Origin: Nocardia vulneris
GTDB lineage: Bacteria > Actinomycetota > Actinomycetes > Mycobacteriales > Mycobacteriaceae
Assembly (NCBI RefSeq): GCF_001613425.1
Contig: NZ_BDCI01000050.1
Coordinates: 1 to 64,000, forward strand
Length of the DNA stretch: 64,000 nucleotides
Direction: 5' to 3'
How positions within the stretch are numbered: position 1 is the stretch's first letter; each line of letters begins with the position of its first letter. A program made the position numbers and the translations under genes. Below the pieces are notes generated by a model. It ran no database searches and was not told where the DNA came from. It was given only the letters and a program-made list of their open reading frames with translations. Below, piece by piece: positions 51,306-59,884 of the stretch.

Positions 51306-51989
51306 GTGTGCTGCGCGCGTTTCGGAGCGCGGGGCGTGTGCGCACTCATGCTCGGAGGATGAGTGTCCTGCGAGCGTTTTGGAACGCGGGACGTACGTGC
51401 ACTCATGCCCGGCGGATGAATGTGCTGCAAGCGTTTCGGAACGCGGGACGTACGCGCCCTCATGCCCGGCGGATGAATGTGCTGCAAGCGTTTCGGAACA
51501 CGGGGCATGCGCGCCCTCATGCCCGGCGGATCAGTGCGCTGCGAGCGTTTCAGAACACGGGACGTACGCACCCTCGCGCTCGGCGGACCAGTGCGCTGCA
51601 AGCGTTTCAGAACACGGGACGTACGCACCCTCGCGCTCGGCGGACCAGTGCGCTGCAAGCGTTTCAGAACGCGGGGCATGCGCGCGGTCGTGCCCGGCGG
51701 ATGCGTGCGCTGCGCGCGTTTCGGAACGCGGGGGGTACGCGCGCTCGTGATCGGCGGATCAATGTGCTGCGAGCGTTACGGAGCGCGGGGCGTACGCGCC
51801 CTCGTGATCGGCGGATCAATGTGCTGCGAGCGTTACGGAGCGCGGGGCATGCGCGCGGTCGTGCCCGGCGGATGCGTGCGCTGCGCGCGTTTCAGAGCGC
51901 GGGGCATGCGCGCGGTCGTGCCCGGCGGATCAGTGCGCTGCGCGCGTTTCAGAGCGCGGGGCGTGTGCGCGGTCGTGATCGGCGGATGC
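51306..51989. repeat. Minisatellite: 12 copies of a 57-bp unit
   Basis: Twelve consecutive units of exactly 57 bp, each beginning GTGCGCTGC or ATGTGCTGC and ending CGGCGGATCA or a variant; a degenerate 13th start is at 51990. Neighbouring copies are up to 98% alike. Because 57 is a multiple of three, several frames stay open, giving Arg-rich 19-residue repeats. No ribosome site or domain supports translation. It ends 32 bp before the beta-lactamase-fold esterase and so occupies its promoter region. Confidence 0.95.
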
Positions 51990-52021
51990 GTTGCCTGCGA
52001 GGGTGATGACATGCTGGGGGC

Positions 52022-53188
52022 ATGATGGTCGACGGCGTGGTGGCACCTGGGTACGAGGCGGTGCGGGACGCGTTCGCCGCGAACTTCGCCGAACAAGGCG
52101 AGATCGGTGCCGCGGTGTGCGTGTACCGGGACGGCGAGCCGGTGGTGGATCTGTGGGGCGGCATCGCTGATCCCGATACGGGCAGGCGGTGGCAGCGTGA
52201 CACGTTGCAGCTGGTCTATTCGGCGACCAAAGGTGTGACGACCACCCTCGCGCACCTGCTCGTCGAGCGCGGTCTGCTCGACCTCGACGCGCCTGTCGCG
52301 CGGTACTGGCCGGAGTTCGCGGCGGCGGGCAAAGCCGAGATCCCGGTGCGCTGGCTGCTGACCCACCAGGCCGGCCTGGCCGCGCTCGACAAGCCGGTCC
52401 CGCTCGCCGACGCGCTGGCGTGGACACCGATGGTCGAGGCGCTGGCGGCACAAGCGCCGAACTGGCCGCCGGGGACCGCACACGGGTATCACGGGCGCAC
52501 CTTCGGCTGGTTGGTCGGCGAGGTCATCCGCCGGGTCACCGGACGCAGCGTCGGACAGTTCCTCGCCGACGAGATCGCCGGACCGTTCGGCGTCGAGTTC
52601 TTCATCGGCCTGCCGCCCGCCGCACAGCAGCGGGTGAGCCGGTTGGTCTTCGCGCCGAAACCGGACCTCGCCGCGGTGCCCGATGAACTGATCCCGGAGC
52701 CGCTGCGCGAGATGGTGGCGGCGCTGCGCGACCCGGAGTCGTTGAGCAACCGCGCCTTTCAGGTCACCGACCCGGACGAGATCGACTTCAACTCGGCCGC
52801 TGTGCACGCCGCGGAACTGCCCGCGAGCAACGGTATCGGCACCGCTCGCGGGCTGGCCCGGCTCTACGCCGCGCTCGTCGGCGAGGTGGACGGTCGGCGC
52901 CTGCTGCGCGCGGACACCCTCGCCGCCGCCGTTCGCGAACAGGTCAGCGGCACAGACGCGGTCATCATGCTGCCGAACCGCTACGCCACCGGCTACATGC
53001 TGCCGCGCGACGAAATCCCGCTCGGCGGACCGGGATCCTTCGGCCATCCCGGCCGCGGCGGCTCCCTCGCCTACGCCGATCCCGCGCGCAGCATCGCCTT
53101 CGCCTACACCCCGAACTACATCATCGAACAGGCCATAGACCTGCGCGCCCGCAATTTGGTGGACGCGCTGGAAACCACGCTGAACTGA
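52022..53188 (+). CDS. Beta-lactamase-fold serine hydrolase (EstB/LipL-like)
   Basis: A 388-aa esterase of the class-C beta-lactamase superfamily. The SxxK motif is SATK at residues 67-70, the tyrosine motif is GYHGRTFGW near residue 160 (YxN replaced by YHG), and GHPGRGGSL near residue 342 takes the place of the KTG box. Sequence such as VDLWGGIADPDTGRRWQRDT matches family VIII esterases and mycobacterial LipL/LipE. It lacks a signal peptide, so it is cytosolic and more likely an esterase than a resistance enzyme. The ATG at 52022 or the next codon is the start. Its promoter must lie in or directly after the 57-bp minisatellite. Confidence 0.9.
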   Translation: MMVDGVVAPGYEAVRDAFAANFAEQGEIGAAVCVYRDGEPVVDLWGGIADPDTGRRWQRDTLQLVYSATKGVTTTLAHLLVERGLLDLDAPVARYWPEFAAAGKAEIPVRWLLTHQAGLAALDKPVPLADALAWTPMVEALAAQAPNWPPGTAHGYHGRTFGWLVGEVIRRVTGRSVGQFLADEIAGPFGVEFFIGLPPAAQQRVSRLVFAPKPDLAAVPDELIPEPLREMVAALRDPESLSNRAFQVTDPDEIDFNSAAVHAAELPASNGIGTARGLARLYAALVGEVDGRRLLRADTLAAAVREQVSGTDAVIMLPNRYATGYMLPRDEIPLGGPGSFGHPGRGGSLAYADPARSIAFAYTPNYIIEQAIDLRARNLVDALETTLN

Positions 53189-53870
53189 GCATCCGGCCGA
53201 GACGGCCACTAGGAACGGGCCGGGGAATGCCGTCGGGCTTCGGTGCGCCACAGGCGGACTCGCCGACGGCGAGGGGCGACGGACGCCCCGGTGGGCAAGG
53301 ACCGACCCGACGGTCGCAAACCCGTTCGCGCACAAAGGATTCGCCCCCCGCGGTGCGGGGGCAATCGCTCCCCGGTGAGCGACCAGGCGCACGCGGAGCC
53401 GCGCCCGGCGCGCGGCAGCGGTGTTCTGCCCGCCAGACGCACCCTTTCTGCCTTGCCGCACCCCCTATGGCACGCCGCAGCGGGTGCGAAGCCGCAGAAA
53501 GAGTGCGTCGTCCTTCGAACGGCTTCGCGTCCGCTCGCCATCAACCGGCGCCGTGCGCATCGCCACCTCGCCATCCTGCAGGCACATAAGAGTCGGCCTC
53601 ATGGTCAGCGGCTCCCGGTGGGCGAACAGGGAGCCGGATCTGGTCCCGCGCTAGCCTGCACGCGCACAAGGATTCGCCCCGGCGGTGCACCGCTTCGAGT
53701 GGGCGAACAGGTGCGCGCAGTGCCCGATGCCGCGCAATCCGGTCACGCACAAAGGTTTTCGCCGGCGACGGGGTCAATGGGCGCCGATGAGAAAGGCCCG
53801 ATTCGGCGTCCGTAATCCTGTTCGCGCACAAAGGATTTGGTACCAGCGGTCCAAAGCGACCGCTCCCAGC
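53189..53870. other. Gene-free stretch with scattered repeats
   Basis: About 680 bp with no supportable gene. GCGCACAAAGGAT or a close variant occurs four times (near 53328, 53663, 53745 and 53824), and GGGCGAACAG several times, so this looks like a decayed continuation of the tandem array that follows. Frames are Arg/Pro-rich on both strands. Confidence 0.6.
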
Positions 53871-54415
53871 GGGCGAACAGCGATACGGAGGCCCGGACCA
53901 CTCACCCGCAACCCCGCCCCAGAACGACCGCTCCCAGCAGGCGAACAGCGATACCGAGGCCCGGACCGCTAACCCCGCAACTCCGCCCAAAAGCGACCAC
54001 CCCCAGCAGGCGAACAACGATACGAAGGCCTCGACCACTCACCCGCAACCCCACCCAAGAACGACCGCTCCTAGCAGGCGAACAGCGATACCGAGGCCTC
54101 GACCACTGACACGCAACCCCACCCAAAAGCGACCACCCCCAGCAGGCGAACAACGACACGAAGGCCTCGACCACTCACCCGCAACCCCACCCAAAAGCGA
54201 CCACCCCCAGCAGGCGAACAACGACACGAAGGCCTCGACCACTCACCCGCAACCCCACCCAAGAACGACCACTCCCAGCAGGCGAACAGCGATACCGAGG
54301 CCCGGACCACTGACACGCGCAACACCACCCAAAGCGACCACCCCCGCAGGCGAACAGCGGTACGGGCCCGGACCGCTGACACGCAACCCTGCCCAGGATC
54401 GGCCGCTTCCGGTGG
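53871..54415. repeat. Minisatellite: 8 copies of a 68-bp unit
   Basis: Eight units of about 68 bp, recognisable by GGCGAACAGCGATAC or GGCGAACAACGACAC at each start and CGACCACCCCCAGCA at each end. Copies 5 and 6 are nearly identical (68-bp step from 54169 to 54237). Since 68 is not a multiple of three, the frame rotates and coding is unlikely. It ends 26 bp before the stop codon of the carboxylase gene. Confidence 0.92.
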
Positions 54416-54441
54416 GTGTACAGGGTGCGCGAAAGGGGTGG

Positions 54442-57400
54442 TCAACCCAGGGTGCGGATCCAGCGGCGGGTGTCGGCGGGGTCGATGACGTCGTCCAGTT
54501 CCAGGGCGGTGGCGGCGGTGAGGGCACGGCCGCTGGCGTAGGCGAGGGTGACGAGGTTGTCGAAGGCCTGCTGTCGGGCGGCCGGATCCTCGATGGCCGC
54601 GAGTTCTTTCGCGAACCCCAGGCGGACCGCACCTTCCAGACCCATGCCGCCGATTTCCCCAGTGGGCCAGGCGATGACGAAACGCGGCGCGCGGAAAGAG
54701 CCCGCCGCCATGGCTTGTGCGCCCAGGCCGTAACCCTTGCGGAGGATGATGGTGCCCCACGGCACCGACAGTCCCGCCGCGTCGATGAACAGGCGGCTGA
54801 ATTTGGTGACGGTGGCTTCTTTCTCGGCGTCCGGCCCGACCATGAAACCCGGTGTGTCACACAGGGAGACGATCGGCAGCCCGTGCGCGTCGCACAGCCG
54901 CAGGAAGGCGCTGAGTTTGTCGGCCGCGGGCGCGTCGATGGCGCCGCCGAGATGATGGCAGTTGTTCGCGATCAGCCCGTAGGGTTGCCCTTCGACGCGG
55001 ATCAACGCGGTGACGATACCGACGGCCCATTCGGCGCGCAGCTCGAGCACGGAACCCACGTCGGCGACCGCCGCGATGGCGGCCCGGATATCGAAGGCGT
55101 GCAGGCGGTTCTCTGGCACCACGTGCCGGGACAGCCGCGGATCGGGTGCGGCCCAATCATCCACCGGCCCTTGAAAATAGCCGAGGTAGCGTTGCGCGAG
55201 CCGGGCGGCCTCGGCTTCGTCGGCGGCGACGATGTGCACGACACCGTTGCGCCGCTGCACCTCGATCGGGCCGATGTCCTCCGGCGCGTAGACGCCCAGG
55301 CCGCCGCCCTCGATCATCGCCGGACCACCCATCCCGATATTGGCATCGGGGGTGGCGATGACGACATCGCACATGCCGAGCAGCGCGGCATTGCCGGCGA
55401 AGCAGCGACCGGAGACGAGGCCGAGCAACGGCACCCGGCCCGACAGCGCGCCCATGGCGCGGAATGTCGTGACGTCGAGGCCGGAGATGCCGCCGTGGTC
55501 CGTATCGCCGGGTCGGCCGCCACCGCCCTCGGTGTAGAACACGACCGGAAGCCCTTGGGCGCGAGCGAGTTCGAGTAGCCGATCGGTTTTGGCGTGGTTG
55601 CGCATACCCTGTGTGCCCGCCAGCACCGTGTAGTCGTAGGACATGACGACCACCCGGGCGCGGTCCGCGCCGAACCGGTCGGCGTTGACGGTGGCCACGC
55701 CCCCGATCAGCCCATCCGCCGGGGTGTTCGCGATCAGATCCTCGGCGGTGCGGCGCAAGCGTTGCGCGGCGACCGCGAGGGCACCGTATTCGACGAAGCT
55801 GTCATCGTCGACGAGATCGGCGATGTTCTCGCGGGCGGTACGCCTACCGAGCCGGTGACGTTTGGCGACGGCCTCGGGACGGGCTTCGTCCCGGCCGACG
55901 CGGTGCCGTTCGTAGACCTCGGCGAGGTCGGGCCGGATGGCGTCGAGGTCGATCACCTTGTCGGCGGCGGCGGGTCCGTCGTGCTCGGCAGGTGTCCAGA
56001 TCAGCAGCGGCGCATGCGGATCCACCGTCGCGCCGGGCGCGACCAGGTGCCGCCGGACCCGCAGCGCCTGTTCGGCGCGCAACACATGCTGCATCTTCAT
56101 CGCCTCCAGCACTGCGACCTCGGCGCCCGCCGCCACGACGGTGCCCGGTTCGACCAGGCTGACCAGCGTGCCGCCCAGCGGCGAACGCACCACGGACTCG
56201 TCGTCGCCCAGTTCGACGGACGCTACGGTCGTCACCGGACTCGGCTCCGAATGCGGCACGGACGCATAGCCACTCACGCTGCCTGCCAGCTCGGCCAGGT
56301 TCTCCTCGAACCACGAGGTGGACACCGGCGCACCGTCGGCAAGTGACTCGAGCACGGCGCGCAGCAGCGCGAGATTCGTATCGATACCGCGCACAACGGT
56401 TTCCGACAGCGCGTCCGAGCACCGCCGCAGCGCAGCCGGATACGACGCGCCGCGCGCGATCACCTTGGCGAGCAACGAATCGAACTGCGCCCCCTGCCGC
56501 ATTCCAGTGTGGGCGGCGGTGTCGACACGCACACCCGAACCGGTCGGCGCCGCGAATTCGACTACCGTCCCGGTACTCGGCAGCACTTCCCCACCCGCCG
56601 TGACCAGCTCCGCATTGACCCTGGCCTGCACCGCGTAGCCGCGGGCCGCGCGCGCTCGATCGGCGAAACCCTTGCCCGGCAGCATGTCCGGCGCACCGTA
56701 CTCCACTCCGCCTTGCGCCCCGTTCGCCGCATGGACATCGGCGCTCGACGGCACACCGCCAACAGGCGCGGTAGCCGCCGGATCGAGGTCGGCCAGCGTC
56801 GCGCCCAGCGCCAGGTCGAGTTGGAGTGCCACCAGGTCGAGGCCCGTGACCTCCTCGGTCACCGTGTGCTCGACCTGCAGGCGCGGGTTGACCTCGAGGA
56901 ACCACGCTTCCGTATCGCGCACCAGGAATTCGACGGTGAGCACGCCGCGGCAGCCCACCGACTCGGCCAATCGGACGGCGTCGCGATGCAGCCGTTCCCG
57001 CAGCGCCGCATCGAGATTCGGCGCGGGTGCGATCTCGATCAGTTTCTGGTGCCGCCGCTGCACACTGCAGTCGCGGTCGCCGAGCGGGACCGCGTGCACG
57101 CCGTCCGCGACCACCTGTACCTCGATATGCCGGGCCGCGGAAATCAGCGCCTCGGCATACACCGTGTCATCGCCGAAACCGGCCGACGCTTCCGCGCGGC
57201 ATCGCTCGTAAGTCTCCTCGAGCAACGCGGCGTCGCGCACCTCGCGCATCCCGCGTCCACCCCCACCGGCAACGGCTTTCACCATCACCCCGTCCGGATG
57301 CGTCGCGAGCAGCGCGGCGATCGCCGCGACATCGGACCCGGCCGAGGTAGCGGCAGGCACCGGCACACCGGCGCGTTCCGCCGCGGCCCGTGCCGCCACC

Positions 57401-57741
57401 TTGTCCCCGAACACCCGCAGCACGTCCGGTGCCGGACCCACGAAGACAAGCTCAGCCGCGGCACAGGCGTCCGCGAGTTCCGCACTCTCACTGAGGAATC
57501 CGTACCCCGGATGCACCAGCGCACCAGGTCCTGCCTGCTGCGCCGCCGCCACCACCGCGGCCACGTCCAGGTACGCGCCCGCACCGGTGCCGGGCAACTG
57601 CACCACTTCGTCGGCGAGCCGAGCAGGCATCGCCCCGGCCTCCGCTGCGGTACACACCGCCACCGTCCCCCACCCTCGCTCCCGAGCCGTCCGCAGTACC
57701 CGAACCGCCACTTCACCCCGGTTGACCACCACCAAGCGCAT
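54442..57741 (-). CDS. Single-chain biotin-dependent acyl-CoA carboxylase
   Basis: A 1099-aa enzyme holding all parts of an acyl-CoA carboxylase in one chain. Residues 1 to about 440 are biotin carboxylase (ATP-grasp MVKAVAGGGGRGMREV near residue 155; EVNPRLQVEHTVTE near residue 280). A linking region and a biotinyl domain follow with VLEAMKMQHV, biotinylated at Lys549. From about 620 is a carboxyltransferase with both N and C halves (GGGGRPGDTDHGG; GMGLEGAVRLGFAKEL). It resembles the long-chain acyl-CoA carboxylase described in Mycobacterium avium rather than the usual split AccA/AccD pairs. The ATG at 57741 is chosen because the conserved MRLVVVNRGEVAVRV starts there. The acyl substrate is unknown. 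Confidence 0.9.
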   Translation of the reverse strand: MRLVVVNRGEVAVRVLRTARERGWGTVAVCTAAEAGAMPARLADEVVQLPGTGAGAYLDVAAVVAAAQQAGPGALVHPGYGFLSESAELADACAAAELVFVGPAPDVLRVFGDKVAARAAAERAGVPVPAATSAGSDVAAIAALLATHPDGVMVKAVAGGGGRGMREVRDAALLEETYERCRAEASAGFGDDTVYAEALISAARHIEVQVVADGVHAVPLGDRDCSVQRRHQKLIEIAPAPNLDAALRERLHRDAVRLAESVGCRGVLTVEFLVRDTEAWFLEVNPRLQVEHTVTEEVTGLDLVALQLDLALGATLADLDPAATAPVGGVPSSADVHAANGAQGGVEYGAPDMLPGKGFADRARAARGYAVQARVNAELVTAGGEVLPSTGTVVEFAAPTGSGVRVDTAAHTGMRQGAQFDSLLAKVIARGASYPAALRRCSDALSETVVRGIDTNLALLRAVLESLADGAPVSTSWFEENLAELAGSVSGYASVPHSEPSPVTTVASVELGDDESVVRSPLGGTLVSLVEPGTVVAAGAEVAVLEAMKMQHVLRAEQALRVRRHLVAPGATVDPHAPLLIWTPAEHDGPAAADKVIDLDAIRPDLAEVYERHRVGRDEARPEAVAKRHRLGRRTARENIADLVDDDSFVEYGALAVAAQRLRRTAEDLIANTPADGLIGGVATVNADRFGADRARVVVMSYDYTVLAGTQGMRNHAKTDRLLELARAQGLPVVFYTEGGGGRPGDTDHGGISGLDVTTFRAMGALSGRVPLLGLVSGRCFAGNAALLGMCDVVIATPDANIGMGGPAMIEGGGLGVYAPEDIGPIEVQRRNGVVHIVAADEAEAARLAQRYLGYFQGPVDDWAAPDPRLSRHVVPENRLHAFDIRAAIAAVADVGSVLELRAEWAVGIVTALIRVEGQPYGLIANNCHHLGGAIDAPAADKLSAFLRLCDAHGLPIVSLCDTPGFMVGPDAEKEATVTKFSRLFIDAAGLSVPWGTIILRKGYGLGAQAMAAGSFRAPRFVIAWPTGEIGGMGLEGAVRLGFAKELAAIEDPAARQQAFDNLVTLAYASGRALTAATALELDDVIDPADTRRWIRTLG

Positions 57742-58137
57742 CCCGCCAGTCTCCCCGACCGCTCGTTCGCGCCCTACCAGGTGGTGCTCGGCCTCAGCTC
57801 GCCAACCGTCACTGTCCGGACGACGCCGAACTCTGCGCCCTACCCAGATGCCATTACCGGCGAGGGTTTTGCCGATGCGCGACGAACTCCCCAACGACGA
57901 ATCCGGTCCCGATCGCCAGAGCAACGAGAGGACCGCGGCTACGCCGCTGCGAGCATCGGCCTAGCACGACCGCATCCCCGGGCCCGCGCGCGAGCCGGGC
58001 CGACCTCGCTCGCAAGAAAGTCGCGGTTGGCCTGCCGCGGTGGTACTTGTCGCCGCGCCGGGGACTGCTCGTCAACGGATAGACGGATAGACGGGTCGAC
58101 GGGTCGACGGGTCCGGGGACAGGGACGGCTGGTGGGA
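57742..58137. other. Gene-free stretch
   Basis: About 400 bp between the carboxylase start and the EthA-like stop. It should hold the carboxylase promoter. A short tandem run of GGATAGAC and GGGTCGAC units lies at 58077-58115. No gene is supported. Confidence 0.45.
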
Positions 58138-59643
58138 CTATGCGGTCCGGCTGGTTTCCAGGGGGCGCGCTTCGGCGGTGTGCGGGGAGCGGGTGAAGGT
58201 GAGGACACCGTCGTCCAAGGGGGACTTGCGGAGCATTTTGCGGTCCCGGAAGTAGTTGTTGATGACCTGCCAGGGACCGTGGGTGCCCTGGCGGGGCATG
58301 ACGGCGTCGCCGCGCTGGATGTAGCCCGAGGTGAGCGCGCCGCCCATGACGGAATCGGACGAACGGTCGGATTCTTCGGCGATCGCTTCCACCCGGGTGA
58401 AGCCGCGGTCGCGCATGTGGTTGAGCGTCCGGCAGAAATACTCGGCGGTGAGATCGGCCTTCAGGGTCCACGAGGCGTTGGTGTAGCCGAGCACCATGAT
58501 CGCGTTGGGGACGCCGCTGAGCATCGCGCCCTTGTAGACGACGCGGTCCCGGGTGACGACGGGCTCGCCGTCGACCTCGAGGGTCGCCCCGCCGAGCATC
58601 TGCACCCGCAGGCCGGTCGCGCTGATCACGATATCGGCGGGCAGTTCTTCGCCCGACGCGAGCCGGATGCCGTTCTCGGTGAAGGTCTCGATGCGGTCGG
58701 TGACGATGGACGCCTTCCCGCTGCGCAGCACTCGGAACAGGTCGCCGTTGGGCACCACGCACAGCCGCTGATCCCACGGATCGTAGGACGGCGTGAAATG
58801 CCGCATGTCGATCTTGTTGCCGATCTGGGCCCGCACCGCGGCGAGCAGCACCCGGCGCGAGGCCGCGGGATTGGTGCGCGAGAGCTGGAAACTGGCGCGC
58901 TGCAAGGCGATATTGCGCGCCCGCCCGATCCGGTAGGCCACCTTCTCCGGCACCTTCGCCAGCTTCATGCCGACCGCGACCGGATCGTTGGCGGGCAGCG
59001 TGGTGATGTAGGTCGGCGAGCGCTGCAGCATGGTGACGTGCGCGGCGTCGCCGCTCATCGCGGGAATCAGGGTGATCGCGGTCGCGCCGCTGCCGATCAC
59101 CACGACGCGCTTGCCGCGATAGTCCAGATCCTCCGGCCAGTGCTGCGGGTGCACGATCTGCCCGCCGAAGTCCGCCTCACCGGGGAATTCGGGGCGGTAG
59201 CCGTTGTCGTAGTCGTAGTACCCGGTGCAGCCGGCGAGGAAGTTGCTGGTGAATGTCTCGACCGCGCCGGTCTGCTCGTCCAGCGCCTCGACCGTCCAGG
59301 TCTCGGTCTCGCTGGACCAGCGAGCCGTGGTCACCTTGCGGCCGAAGTGGATGTGCTCGGTGACGCCGTATTCCCGCGCGGTGTCCTCGACGTACTGCCG
59401 GATGTGCGGACCGTCGGCGAGCACCTTGGTGCCGTTCCACGGGCGGAAGCCGTAGCCGAAGGTGTACATGTCCGAATCGGAGCGGATGCCCGGGTACTTG
59501 AACAGATCCCAGGTGCCACCGATGGCGGCGCGGCGCTCCAGGATCGCGTAGCTGCGTCCGGTCTGCTCGCGCGTCAGGTGGCAGGCCATACCGATTCCGG
59601 AAAGCCCGGCACCGATGATCAGTACGTCGACATGCCGCGTCAT
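58138..59643 (-). CDS. ethA: Baeyer-Villiger monooxygenase, EthA-like
   Basis: An FAD/NADPH monooxygenase of 501 aa closely similar to mycobacterial EthA, which oxidises ketones and activates ethionamide-type thioamides. FAD motif LIIGAGLSGIG at residues 8-18; YPGIRSDSDMYTFGYGFRPW; Baeyer-Villiger fingerprint FGGQIVHPQHWPEDLDY near residue 163; NADPH motif VVVIGSGATA near residue 178; and GYTNASWTLKADLTAEYFCR near residue 395. It stands alone: no EthR-type TetR repressor is adjacent, unlike in mycobacteria. It is divergent from the sulfonate operon across a 240-bp spacer. The symbol is assigned on sequence likeness recalled from M. tuberculosis EthA. Confidence 0.88.
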   Translation of the reverse strand: MTRHVDVLIIGAGLSGIGMACHLTREQTGRSYAILERRAAIGGTWDLFKYPGIRSDSDMYTFGYGFRPWNGTKVLADGPHIRQYVEDTAREYGVTEHIHFGRKVTTARWSSETETWTVEALDEQTGAVETFTSNFLAGCTGYYDYDNGYRPEFPGEADFGGQIVHPQHWPEDLDYRGKRVVVIGSGATAITLIPAMSGDAAHVTMLQRSPTYITTLPANDPVAVGMKLAKVPEKVAYRIGRARNIALQRASFQLSRTNPAASRRVLLAAVRAQIGNKIDMRHFTPSYDPWDQRLCVVPNGDLFRVLRSGKASIVTDRIETFTENGIRLASGEELPADIVISATGLRVQMLGGATLEVDGEPVVTRDRVVYKGAMLSGVPNAIMVLGYTNASWTLKADLTAEYFCRTLNHMRDRGFTRVEAIAEESDRSSDSVMGGALTSGYIQRGDAVMPRQGTHGPWQVINNYFRDRKMLRKSPLDDGVLTFTRSPHTAEARPLETSRTA

Positions 59644-59884
59644 TGGGGAACTCGTTTCGTCTGGTCGGTCGAGCTCTGGTCACCTTCGCCCAGAGTTGAC
59701 GCCAGGTTACGTGTTATCGACAGTTACGTCTAGTCGGGTTGCTGAATCGCTGCTGCCGGATGACGCCGCAATTAAAACCTGACTGGTTGCAAACGATGAC
59801 GCCGCGACGCCGGACGCTCAGCATGGATGACTGCGGCGCGCCCTGGTGCGCACCGCGGGTCCTGTCCCCTATCCGAGGTGTCGC
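59644..59884. promoter_or_regulatory. Divergent promoter region of ethA-like gene and ssu operon
   Basis: A 241-bp spacer. The part near 59705-59735 is AT-rich with repeated TTACGT (59708-59713 and 59725-59730) around TTATCGACA, a likely promoter and operator. The ssu side holds short open frames containing Cys codons (including a Cys-Cys pair at 59751-59756), but none ends in the compact Cys-rich pattern of known cysteine attenuators. Confidence 0.4.

Noticed and set aside
51306..51989. Possible CRISPR array
   Set aside because: There are no unique spacers; the whole 57-bp unit repeats, and no cas genes are present.
51308..52006. A 232-codon frame through the 57-bp repeats
   Set aside because: Open only because the unit is a multiple of three; several other frames on both strands are equally open, and there is no ribosome site. 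Kept as a question under the repeat finding.
52022..53188. The beta-lactamase-fold protein as a true beta-lactamase
   Set aside because: No signal peptide, YHG in place of YxN and no KTG box; family VIII esterase is the better reading.
53871..54415. Possible CRISPR or integron attC array
   Set aside because: The full unit repeats with drift and no unique spacer or cassette genes; no integrase or cas gene.
56509..59733. A 1074-codon open frame antisense to the carboxylase and EthA-like genes
   Set aside because: It runs across two certain genes and the spacer between them with low-complexity composition; a GC-rich shadow frame.
59739..59884. A cysteine-responsive leader peptide before ssuC
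   Set aside because: Cys codons occur, but the frame runs on past the ssuC start without the short, Cys-terminated form of known attenuators.
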